64,000 nucleotides of DNA, from NCBI GenBank assembly GCA_021464415.1, contig CM038467.1, positions 13,905,411 through 13,969,410 on the forward strand. Direction: 5' to 3'. A program made the translations under genes and the position numbers. The notes beneath the pieces are model-generated. The model did no database searches. It was not told the origin of the DNA and saw only the letters and a list, made by a program, of their open reading frames with translations. The DNA is from Lonicera japonica. Taxonomy: Eukaryota > Streptophyta > Magnoliopsida > Dipsacales > Caprifoliaceae. Below are positions 46,119 through 56,484 of the stretch, piece by piece; the first letter of the stretch is position 1, and each line of letters starts with the position of its first letter.

Positions 46119-46788
46119 AGATAATTAATGGGGCAATTAAAAAAAAGGGCTTATTAGAGAAAGATTTTCACACTAAGGACAAGGAATAATTTTTTTTAAA
46201 ATAAAGGGCCTATTTTTTATTTTATTGATAATATGACATGTGTCTTTTTTTTTATTATAAAATGACATTCCAACCCTTAAAATAAACTAAAAAAATATCA
46301 ATATGCATTAAAATATGGACTGCAATATGAACTTTGCAGTCTATATTTCACTGCAATATGAACTTTGCAGTCCATATTTCACTGCAATGTGAACTTTGCA
46401 GTCGATATTTTTAGTGCAAAGTTCATATTGCAGTCCATATTTTACTGCAATGTGAACTTTGCAGTCCACATTTTTAGTGCAAAGTTCATATTGCTAGTAC
46501 ATATTTCACTGCAATATGAACTTTGCAGTTCATATTTTATTGCAATATGAACTTTGCAATCCATATTTTTTGTGAAAATTTCATTAAAAGGGTAATTTAG
46601 GTAATACATAACATGTTTTTATTAATTAAATGATATTTAAATTTATTCATACATTATTTAAAATGATCTTACACTAATTACCACATTCAAATTAAATTAA
46701 AAATAGGCCCTTCATTCATATTATTCATTGGATTTTTGGTAAAAATCAATGTTAATAAGCCCTTCTACCTAATTTCTAGATAATTAAT
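46119..46788. mobile_element. Mutator-like MITE with internal palindromic minisatellite, copy 1
   Basis: An 11-bp duplication, AGATAATTAAT (46119-46129 and 46778-46788), flanks a 648-bp element whose ends are inverted (AAGGGCTTATTA at about 46146 and TAATAAGCCCTT near 46753). The interior (46310-46585) repeats ACTGCAATATGAACTTTGCA about eight times, in both orientations, separated by GTCCATATTT. A second copy of the family is at 62101-62550. Confidence 0.75.
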
Positions 46789-47444
46789 AGACTGATCCAC
46801 TAGTTAATTAATTAAGATAATTAAATTGTCATCAAGCTAATTTATTACATAATAATAATAACGGAGAAAGTTTTCATAATTAATGTTCTCACAATTAATG
46901 CCAATATAATTGCAGTTCCTTTCCTTACACGTCTTTGCTTGCATTCTTTAATTAGCTTTAAGCGTTGGTGTTTGTAATAATATCCATCAATCATGAATTC
47001 TTCGGTTTCTCCTTTCCTACTTTAGGGACCTTTGGTATTTTCTTTATATTCCTTATTAATATATTTGATATTATTAACGTGTATCTTAAAACACATAATA
47101 TATATTTAAATATAGAAATAATAAAAAGTTGACTTACATTTAATGTTATACTAAGTTTCATGCAAGACATAATTCTTTTCATTTATAACATATTAACGTG
47201 GTCTTAAGACACACGTTAATACGAATGGTGATATAATTACTAATGCATGTCTCTTCCCATCATTTTGAGGGTACGTTCAATGCTCCATTTTCTCCTTTGC
47301 ACTATATTTAAGTTGTCCTCTCCTATACCTAATTCAGTCATTATCTCATCTCTCTCTTGAAATTATACAGAGCAGCTTGATCTTTCCAACTATATCTGTA
47401 ATAAGTTTTTAGGAGACTCTTTTTATATACATCTTTTTAGTGTC
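46789..47444. other. intergenic, no gene seen
   Basis: AT-rich. Nothing recognised. Confidence 0.5.
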
Positions 47445-47474
47445 TTGGGCTTTATTCTTCACATTTTTTTGTGG

Positions 47475-47705
47475 GGCATGATGTATCAAAACTTAAAATC
47501 TAACTTTCGTCAATATATTCACCTAGATTTTTTGGGTAAAGATCCGGTGGATTCAAAAAGCAGAGACGTAGAGAAGAGAGTGATCATTGAAAATTACCGG
47601 AAGTTTGCTTTCCCCGGGAGTAGCAGACCGGATTATACGGCCGTTAATGAACCCGACTATAGATCCGAACTCCATGAGGCTCTTGGTTTTTGCTGCAGAG
47701 AGTGA
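47475..47705 (+). CDS. unrecognised open frame, possible gene remnant
   Basis: From the in-frame ATG near 47478 the frame runs to a TGA at 47703. It includes DFLGKDPVDSKSRDVEKRVI and FAFPGSSRPDYTAVNEPDYR, a charged, non-repetitive composition unlike its AT-rich surroundings. After the stop, more protein-like text follows in another frame (DDVLVVDGEGKNMLSTVITN, NGEKTISLQDRALFYGK to about 47885). This suggests a longer gene broken by a frameshift, or two exons. I do not recognise the family. Confidence 0.35.
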   Translation, partial: GMMYQNLKSNFRQYIHLDFLGKDPVDSKSRDVEKRVIIENYRKFAFPGSSRPDYTAVNEPDYRSELHEALGFCCRE

Positions 47706-47889
47706 TTTCTTCGGGTATAAGGCTTCGTTTTATCGCCATACATTGATGACGTATTGGTAGTGGATGGTGAAGGGAAGAACATGCTTTCCACTGTAATAAC
47801 TAATAAGGCCGTTGATTTGGAAAGGAGTAGTTTAAATGGAGAGAAGACAATTTCTTTGCAAGATCGAGCATTGTTTTATGGAAAATGAT

Positions 47890-48770
47890 AACACGTGCCC
47901 TTAGGGCACCGGTTATAGTTACTATAAATAAAAATAATGAAATCTTGTATGAAAATCTGTACCAAATTTAATACATGTTGGGAGTTAATTATTTCTAAAA
48001 ATAGATACTTAACATGTGCCCTGTGCCCTTGAGGTACACGTTAACATGGCCTTATTTTATAATGTCCACGCTTTTATCTCCTATTGAAATACGAACAAGA
48101 TTTTTGACACACAAAATGAGTATTTTAGCAATTAACCTAGAAGTGTCCCAAAAATGTTAAAAATGTCCATAAAAATAAATATATAAATGTCATCAACTAT
48201 ACCTTTATTATCAGAATCACTTAGCCTATGTATTAGGTATTTTTATTTGTCAAAAGTTGGAGGAAAATAACAATTTAGAATATTTTGAAACTCTTTAAAA
48301 TTGGCGTTTTGTTATTTGTAGTTGGTAGTTTTACCCCTCTCTTCACCGATGAGTGCTAATATCAAAATTATACAAAGTATATATTGAAAACCGGTAGTTC
48401 ATTGCGCAGATTGCAATCTAGTACAGTAATTATTTTGAAAAAAATCATTTAAACTTTGACAGCAATTAATTATTTTTCAAATTAACTGTCACAATTACGA
48501 GGAAGATCAAACCACTTGGCCACTTTAGTAGACCTTTTCTTCTTTGGTGACCAAAAATAGTTCTTTTTTAGGAAGCCACAAGTGATCACTCTTTACTATC
48601 TTCAAAATTAAAATTCCTTTCTTTCTAGAGTTCATCATTAGTTTCCAATTTTTTTTATTTTTTTAAATTAGTGAATTGACTTTTGAAAGTGAATGGTAAC
48701 TCTAGCCGTTTCAGTTGAAAAGTTACTGATTATAGAAGTATTAATAGCACACTCCCTCTCAACCTTTTCT
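47890..48770. other. upstream region of the MYB gene
   Basis: AT-rich. GTGCCCTTAGGGCAC near 47892 is a short palindrome and TGTGCCCTGTGCCC lies at 48015. No gene seen. Confidence 0.45.
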
Positions 48771-48776
48771 TTGGCC

Positions 48777-48783
48777 TATATAA
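48777..48783 (+). promoter_or_regulatory. TATA box of the MYB gene
   Basis: CTATATAA about 120 bp upstream of the ATG at 48899, followed by a CT-rich leader. Confidence 0.65.
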
Positions 48784-48898
48784 CTTGCCTTGGCTGTTTT
48801 TTCTTCACTCAACATAAAATTTTGCTCCTTTATTTTGTTATTTTTCCTCTTTTTCTTCTTCTTCGTCTTGATCTCCTTCTTTTGGCTAAAAATCTTTC

Positions 48899-50493
48899 AT
48901 GTCTACTATGACAAAGAGTGCAAGTAGTTGTAGCGATGAAGATTTGGTTGATGATGAGCTTAGAAGAGGTCCATGGACTGTTGAAGAAGATACTCTCCTT
49001 ATTCACTACATCCATTGCCATGGCGAAGGCCGTTGGAATTTGCTAGCCAAGCGTTCTGGTAAACTAATCATCTTTCATTAAACCCCGTTTCACTGAGATA
49101 ATTAATTATATTTGTATAATTATACTTATACTTGTTTTTTTTCCTTATATTTGCTTAATTTTTGTGGGGTTAAAGGATTGAAGAGGAGTGGGAAGAGCTG
49201 TAGACTGAGATGGCTGAATTATTTGAAACCAGATGTGAAGCGAGGAAACCTTAGTCCGCAAGAACAGCTTTTGATACTTGAACTTCATTTCAAGTGGGGT
49301 AACAGGTGCGTTCCCATTTTCCTATTTCTACAACTTCTATTATATATGTATTATTAACGGTCATATGTTCATCACCACTAGGTCTAGCTAGGATTCAAGA
49401 GTTTATGACAACCGATCGAAAAAGAACCTTTTTTTAACGTATTAACCGAAAGAAATGATAAAAAATGGATTAGAACTAGAACACTTGTTAACGATCAAGC
49501 TACCTTCAGGAAGTATCATGTATCATATTTTTTTGTCTAACGTATCACGTATCATTGATTAATTGAGTTCTTGAAATTTTGGCCCTATATATATAAACTT
49601 CTACAACGAACCAACAACACATATATCATTTAATTTCGGGAATAATATTAAGAGTTAATTTTTTGTGTAAATTAATTAATGTTTATGTTATCATTGAATA
49701 ACACACGCTAGCAAATACGTATTCAATATTGATACTTCTGCTCACTAATGTCCAAAATTCTGAATAATTCCAACCCTGATTTTGACAAAAGTTTGATTCT
49801 TGATTGCGACAGTCGTTGTCCTTGTGAGCTAATCAGTGTTAACGTCCCTTTCGTTGTTAACATTTATATTTGAATAATTCTTTTTACTCTAGGTGGTCAA
49901 AAATTGCACAACATTTACCGGGCAGAACAGACAATGAAATCAAGAACTACTGGAGAACTCGCGTACAAAAACAGGCAAGGCACCTCAAGATCGATTCAAA
50001 CAGCACTGCGTTTAAAGAAGTGATTAGGTGCCTTTGGATGCCCCATTTGCTTCAAAAAATCCACGGATCTGCTCCTCTAGACCCGCATTTCAAGAATTCA
50101 CTGGGGACTCTGCCACTCAATGAATCACCACCGCCGCTTCCGCTGCAAGTTCCTCTAGATTCAAGCCGTGTTAATCATCAGAAAAATTCTAGCTCAGATA
50201 ACTGTACCAGCCCAAGCATTTGTTCTTCAGATCAATCTATGAATTTTTCACAATTCCCTACTGACATTACCGATTATCTAACAAATCCATTTAGTAGCAT
50301 GGATAATAGCTATGACATGGGAACCTTCGGTCTAGATGCTGCATCGTCAGTAATGGGTGAATTCGTGGAGCCAATGGGTGATCGCCACGTGATGGAAAAT
50401 AATTGGATTGGCGATGATGAAGTGGCAGATAGTTTGTGGAATATGGATGAATTATGGCAGCTACAGCAGAGGGGCAACCAGCTCGAGTACTAA
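48899..50493 (+). CDS. MYB62: R2R3-MYB transcription factor, MYB62/MYB116 type
   Basis: Three exons, 48899-49058, 49176-49305 and 49893-50493, all GT-AG and in phase, giving 296 aa. The positions of both introns are the usual R2R3-MYB ones. R2 starts [16 protein letters not shown] and has [21 protein letters not shown]3 has [20 protein letters not shown] and [20 protein letters not shown], with the regular tryptophans. [11 protein letters not shown] after the domain is the W-x-P-x-L motif of subgroup 20, and [11 protein letters not shown] near the C-terminus matches the MYB62 end. In Arabidopsis MYB62 is a nuclear regulator tied to phosphate starvation and gibberellin; the same role here is inference. 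The start is the first ATG; another in frame lies three codons on. Confidence 0.93.
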
Positions 50494-50992
50494 TTGTTGC
50501 TTAGAAAGATTAGATTCTTTTTTTGAAGAAAATAATTTTGTTAAGGGAATTTAATTTTCTAAATCCAGTGAAAGAAGGGAAAAAAGGCCCATTACTAGTT
50601 AGTGCTTTTTACACAGTTGATTTGTACGCATGAGAAGAAGTTATTTGTGTTTATGACAGAATCTACTTGGTAATTATGTGAAATTAAGGGAATACTTATT
50701 ATCAAATGCATGTAAGAGCATTAATCTCAATGCTGAATGGTTTATGAAAGTGTTTCATTGAAAATTTATGCATTAACATAAGGAAAAAATTCAATGTAAA
50801 CCCTCTCCAATAAGAACTAAAAACAAATAGTATTTCTTTAAAAGATTAATATTTGATAGCTAGTTTAATTTTATTTTTTTAACACATTATATATAGTCAA
50901 TGTATCAAATTTCACGGTAAATATAAATTATATTTTTAATTATTGATTAAGTTAAAATTTACATTTTTTTAGAATTACTTTGACGAAAGGAT
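50494..50992. other. 3' flank of the MYB gene
   Basis: Should contain the 3' UTR. No other feature. Confidence 0.5.
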
Positions 50993-52259
50993 TAATATTT
51001 TGAGTAAATACCATCAATGGCCACTGAACTATTGACAAATTTTACCAGTAGTCACTGAACTTAATTTTGTTACACTTTGACCATTAAATTTTTAAAACGT
51101 ACTACCATTGACCACTCCGTTAAATCTCACCGTTAATTTTTGACGAAATCGTTAACACGTGAAAATTTAAGGGCATTTTAGTCAAATTCCATTTTTTTTC
51201 TATTTTCTATTTTCTATTTTCTCTTTTCTTTTCTTTCTTCCATCCTTCCACCGTTCTTCTTCCTCCTTCCTCGTCCTTCCGCTTTCTTCTTCTTCTTCTT
51301 CTTCCTCCTTCTTCCGCCCTTCTTCTTCTTCTTCCTCCTTCTTCCGCCTTTTCTTTCTTCTTATTCTTCTTCTTCTTCTTCCCCAACCTTCCTCAACTCC
51401 CAGCCACTACTGTTCACCACCAGAACCACATCTTTTTTCCATCATCACCGAATCCAAGATATTCAGTGAGTTTGTTAGCCAAATTGAAGCTCCGGTCAAA
51501 TTCGCCGAGGATCCACAGAGGGATTTTGAATGGTTTAATGGGGGTAAGGTGAGAATTTAATTAAGGGGTGTTCAATTTCAATTTAATCTTTTGAGTTGTT
51601 TTGTGGCTTATAAAGAGGCTTATTATGTGTGTTTTGGATGGTTTAAATTGGGGTTAATTGGTACCTTATGAGAATTGAAGATGGACAGCGTCGTCCGTGG
51701 TGGCGGCGGCGATGAGAGGGGGGTGCATCGTAGGTGGCTGTGGCTGTGGAAGAGGAAGATAAATTTTTGCAGTAGCTCTAAAAATTAGCAATAGCTCGGA
51801 AGAAAGAGAAGAAGCAGGTCGGAAGAGGAAGAAGAAGGAGAAGAAAAAAAGGAAAAAAAGGGAGAAGAAAGCAAGAAAAAAAAGGGAAAAGAAAGAAAGA
51901 ATCAAAATGATTTGGTGTATTTTTTTGTTCTTTGATTTTGTTAAAGAGGGAAAGGCAAAGAAGAAGAAGAAGAATGGCGAAGAAGGAGAAGAACGGCAGA
52001 AGGATGAAGGAAGAAGAAAGAAAAGAAAAGAAAAGAGAAAAGAGAAAATAGAAAAAAAAACAAAAAAGACCAAAATACCCCTAATATCTCAAGTAATAAT
52101 GATTCCCGCCAAAAATTAAGAGTGAGATTTAACGGAGTGGCCATTGATAGTACGTTTTAAAAGTTCAATGGTCAAAGTGTAACAAAATTAAGTTCAGTGA
52201 CTACTGGTAGAATTTGACAATAGTTTAATGGCCATTGATGGTATTTACTCTAATATTTT
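50993..52259. mobile_element. Mutator-like element with long, near-palindromic halves
   Basis: A perfect 9-bp duplication, TAATATTTT (50993-51001 and 52251-52259), flanks 51002-52250. The ends GAGTAAATACCATCAATGGCC are inverted copies over about 190 bp with high identity. The interior continues the symmetry in composition: a TTC/CTT-rich tract at 51200-51390 faces a GAA/AAG-rich tract at 51800-52070. No transposase is seen, and long frames in the purine tract are compositional. Confidence 0.88.
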
Positions 52260-52607
52260 AGCAGAGATCTGGTTTTAGGAAATGTGAACAGGCTTAAAGG
52301 GTTTGGTCAGTTTGGTTGCGTGTATTTTTTCCTTTAATTCCTTACTTTCAAGTAGTGGGATGGTAGAGAAGTTGAGTTCAAAGAACTTAAAATCATTTGA
52401 TCATTGAACCCAACATCATTCTTATCCAATTAAGGCGAGATGTATAGTGTGGGCTCACCTTTTCACTTAAAATAAATAAGTGGAGAGAGTTTTCATAATT
52501 TTGATCATGTCAAATGGTAGATGCCATTTAAACATATTATGAATCTATATATTTTTGTATAAAATTTTGTCGCAAATTTAATGTATGTTGGAATTATATT
52601 TTTTTAT

Positions 52608-52638
<31 letters not shown>

Positions 52639-54758
52639 AGTGTTTAAGAACTATTTTTAAAATACAAATTAAAAGACGTGAGTATTTACATAGAGCATCT
52701 ATATTTTGGTGTCATTCCTTCTCCCTCCTTTTCTTATACTTCGCGAGTAAATCCATCGCTTGTAAAAAGAAAAAGAAAAAGAAAAAGAAAAAATACACAA
52801 ACGTGACCCCTCACTTATATATGGAGAAATAGAAACCCGCCAATAGATAACGGTCCAAGTCTATCAACTAGTTGAGCCAATTCTAGGACGCAAGAGAGTG
52901 GATCTGCTTTTAGAGCACCGAAGTACCACACCAAGATCTTATATAATGGAATGAGGAAAATTGTGTTACTTTTCAAAGTGATAAAAGCAAATCTTTTAAG
53001 GTTGAATGTAACCCTCTCCTCAAGTCTTTCGTGTAATCTTCCCAATTGCAACGGCAATAATACTTTCCAATCAATGTTTTTATTGCATTTGAATATAAAA
53101 GGAAGAATATTGCACTTATCATTACCATTGATGATGTTAATGGGTAGCAGTTGAATTTTTCCCAAGTATCAATTACAAAACAGTGAATTAAAAAGCCACC
53201 CCATCTTGGCAAAATGCTTCACCAATTTTTTGACTTTTTAGGGTGCTTTTGATATAAAAATGAGAAATTGATGATTGAAAACACAGCTCATTATAACGAT
53301 AGTCAGAAAAAACTAAGATAAGGATTTGTTTGAGGGAAATTTTGTGTTTGTACCTCACATTTTGAGGGGTATTTTAAGTTTACGCCCCATATTTTATTTT
53401 CTTTAACTTTGCATCTGGCTGTTAGTTGATTCCATCTAACTCCGTTAATTATTTACTAAATTGACCAAAATGCCCTCCTTTTAGCTTCTTTTTCCTTTCA
53501 ACAATCCTTATTATCTTTGTACTATGTTATTTAGTTTCTTTTCTTTTTTTTAACTAATATATATAAATCAAACATGCAATTTATGTAATAAATATACACT
53601 CCACCATGCATTATATTCATTACTTTTTTCTTCTTTTCTTTATTTATAATTTTAAACATTTTATATGGTTACTTGCATTATCGATCTCAACCGCTTTTAC
53701 TTTGAGTTTTTTAGTATTGTTCGAGAGTAGATTTTTTTGTTCTAAATTATAATATAATTAATTTTCTCTCCCCATGGTACTATTATTACAATACCTCTGT
53801 ATATGTCTCGTGCACTTATATCTGCAATTTCCAACAATATTAAGAAAGACAAAGTAAAAAGTGATTGAGATCGATGATGGAAGTAGAAATATAAACGAAC
53901 AAAATTATAAATAAAGTTTTCCTAAAAAAAAATCCCAATATGAAATTGAATGAAAATTGTAGATCCCTAACTTAAGAATGCCAAAACTATAGATACCAAA
54001 ATCCAAATAACCCAACAATAAACTCTACTTATCTATTAAACTCAACTTACTTTTTTTTTAATTGCCAAAAAAAAACATGAGATTGATTCTACTCTACAAG
54101 CTCAGGAGAAATTTTATACGTTGCTATTATATATTCAATTTTATATAAAAATAAAAACAAAAATAGGAAATCGATGAATGAAAACACAGTTAATTATAAC
54201 GATAGGAAGAAAAAACTAAGAAGATGATTTGTTTAAACATTATCAAATCACATCTCCCAATGAAATGGAACCAGTTTGATACTAAAGACGTATGATTCGG
54301 TGGTGTAAATACTAAGGTCTAAATTTGATATGTTAATCTACTTTTACACATGAAGTATGAAAAAATTGTACTCCAATAGTAGTTTTGCAAACTCTTGTGT
54401 AAAATTTAAAATAATCAATAAGATTCCGACATATATAAATATGTAATTTTAATTAAAATATACCTTTCATATTAAAAATTATTATATTTTAAAATTTTAC
54501 AAAAATTCTGAGGATAAAGAGTGCTAATGTGGCAATGCAAATTGGAGATGTATTTTAAATATTTGTTTTACACAAAATGCAAATTTAAAAGATTATTGGA
54601 GATGAAACATTTTATAAATTGTGTAAATTTTAAACAAAATAAAATTACAAAAATCTGTTGGAAATGCTTTAAGGTATAAAAAGGTTTTACGGTGTAAAAA
54701 TAATCATTAAAATAATTTGGAAGATATTGAAGATAATCTCTACTTTAAAGTTATTTTT
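52260..54758. other. intergenic with a repeated block, no gene
   Basis: A segment of about 80 bp at 53255-53335 (GAAAACACAG, TAACGATAG, AGAAAAAACTAAG, GATTTGTTT) recurs at 54160-54235. Text at 53340-53480 (GTACCTCACATTTTGAGGGG, CTAACTCCGTTAA, CCAAAATGCCCTCC) looks like one end of a Mutator-like element with no partner end in view. Microsatellites are at 52615-52640 (TA) and 52765-52793 (AAAAG). Minus-strand frames at 52815-53165 have no domain. Confidence 0.45.
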
Positions 54759-55191
54759 TAGGGCTGGGACCGGTTTGGTTCTTGTCCTAAATGATAAGAA
54801 CCGGAACCGAGAACCGAAAGTTAAAAACGATTCGGTTTTGAGCATTTTTGTTCAAGAACCGAAAGTGTCGGGGAACCATTAGAACCGTTAATAATCGTAG
54901 GAACCGGCAAAAAACTGTTCTAACGGTTCTTTGGGGAACCGTTAGAACCATTAAAACCCTTAAAATTGGTGAAAAATCGGTCTAATGGTTATTCGGGAAA
55001 TCGTTAAAACCATTAGAACCGTTAAAACGGTTCCTAATGGTTCCTTTAATTAAATTGATCAAAGAACCAAGAACCGAACCGTTAAAAATGTCCACTTTAA
55101 TAATAATAACCGAACCGGTTTTTTTTCGGTTTTTTTGGTTCGGTTTTCGATTTTCGATTTTTCGGTTTATTATCCCAGCCCTATTATTTTT
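54751..55191. mobile_element. hAT-type MITE
   Basis: The ends TAGGGCTGGGA (54759) and TCCCAGCCCTA (55183) are perfect inverted repeats, with an 8-bp duplication TTATTTTT at 54751-54758 and 55184-55191. The 425-bp interior is packed with GAACCG/CGGTTC repeats, which resemble subterminal transposase-binding motifs. Confidence 0.9.
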
Positions 55192-55670
55192 GTCAAACTA
55201 GAAGAGTTATATATTATAACCAAAAAAGAGGAGTTAGATCTAATCAATATTCCCTATACTTTAGTTATTATTTTAACAAGAGAACAATCCACGCGATGCA
55301 TGAACGTATTACATAAAATAATTAATGACAAAGTATATATAAGTTAAAGTTTTTTCTTTAAAAAATAAAAATATTTGATTTCAAGTAGCTATAGTTTCAA
55401 AATAAAATAAAATTAAGAGCATTTCTAATGGCATAACTAAAATTGTAAGAATATTATTTAAAAGAAATTTTGCAAATCAATGTATCAAATCTAGTTAGCC
55501 TAAATGGGATTATTTTAAGATGGAGAAAATATACAACTTACTTTTTCTTCCATATCCTCATGAACGTATGTATAAAAAATAACAAAATGATAGGTAAAAT
55601 TAAGCACAGCAGAAAATGTAAAGAGAAATAAAAAATAAAAATAATATAATAAATACATGTATTAAATGAT
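55192..55670. other. intergenic, no gene seen
   Basis: AT-rich, nothing recognised. Confidence 0.5.
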
Positions 55671-55674
55671 CACA

Positions 55675-56007
55675 TATATATATAGTTTATTTCCTATACG
55701 CATAGAAGCGTACGCACTGAGAAAAAAAATGCAGTTGGCATATTTTTCGAGAAGTGAACATACGCTTGCTTCCTTTTTCTTGAAATAAAAAATAAAAAAC
55801 CCGCAGTTCCTTTCTTTCTCTCTTTATACTAGTCTCTTCCTCTAAAGTGCACGATTTCTCTCTCTCAACTCTAAAATTTTCTTTTTTTGTTATTTTTTTA
55901 AAGAAAAAAGAAGCAAGTGTATGTTCACTTCTCGAAAAAAATGCGCTAATTGCATTTTTTTTCTTAATGCTTACGCGTATAGGAAATAAACTATATATAT
56001 ATATACT
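55675..56007. mobile_element. foldback element with arms of about 120 bp
   Basis: The left arm 55675-55795 and right arm 55880-56007 are inverted copies, sharing TATAGTTTATTTCCTATACG, TTTTTCGAGAAGTGAACATA and the CTTGCTTCCTTTTTCTT type. The loop is about 85 bp. The target duplication is hidden in TA-rich flanks. Confidence 0.75.
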
Positions 56008-56484
56008 CTTACTTTTATCCGTTTCATTTTTTTAGATGTATTAAATTTTACTATAATAAATATACTTTATTAAAATTCTAAAAGCCAAAAGACATTAAAA
56101 AAATATACAGCACGCTGCACCTAACCCTGCGTTATGGGGTTTCACCGACACGAGTCAGAAAATTCTCAGTTGACCTTTCCTGCAAATAGAAATACGTAAA
56201 ATTTAAAGCTATTATGCAAACCGAAGATTTAAAAAGAAAAAGAAATACCCACAAAGAAAGAAAATTAATCGGAGCTGAAAATTGAGATGCGGAAACAACA
56301 AAGAAAGAAAACTAAAAATATCTCTCTCTCGATCTGTATATAATAATCAATTTCTCTCTCTAGATCTGGACTACGCGTTTGAGGATCAACAACTGATCTT
56401 AGGCGGCTTAGTCCAGTCCAGTATCTGAAAATTAAGTTTCTAGAACCATCAATTGGTTTGGGGGGTTTGAAAACTAACAAAGAA

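Noticed and set aside
51666..52144. Phe/Leu-rich and Lys/Glu-rich frames on opposite strands
   Set aside because: Product of the purine/pyrimidine tract inside the Mutator-like element.
52815..53212. Overlapping minus-strand frames of 79-116 aa
   Set aside because: No domain and no homology that I recognise; adjacent to microsatellites.
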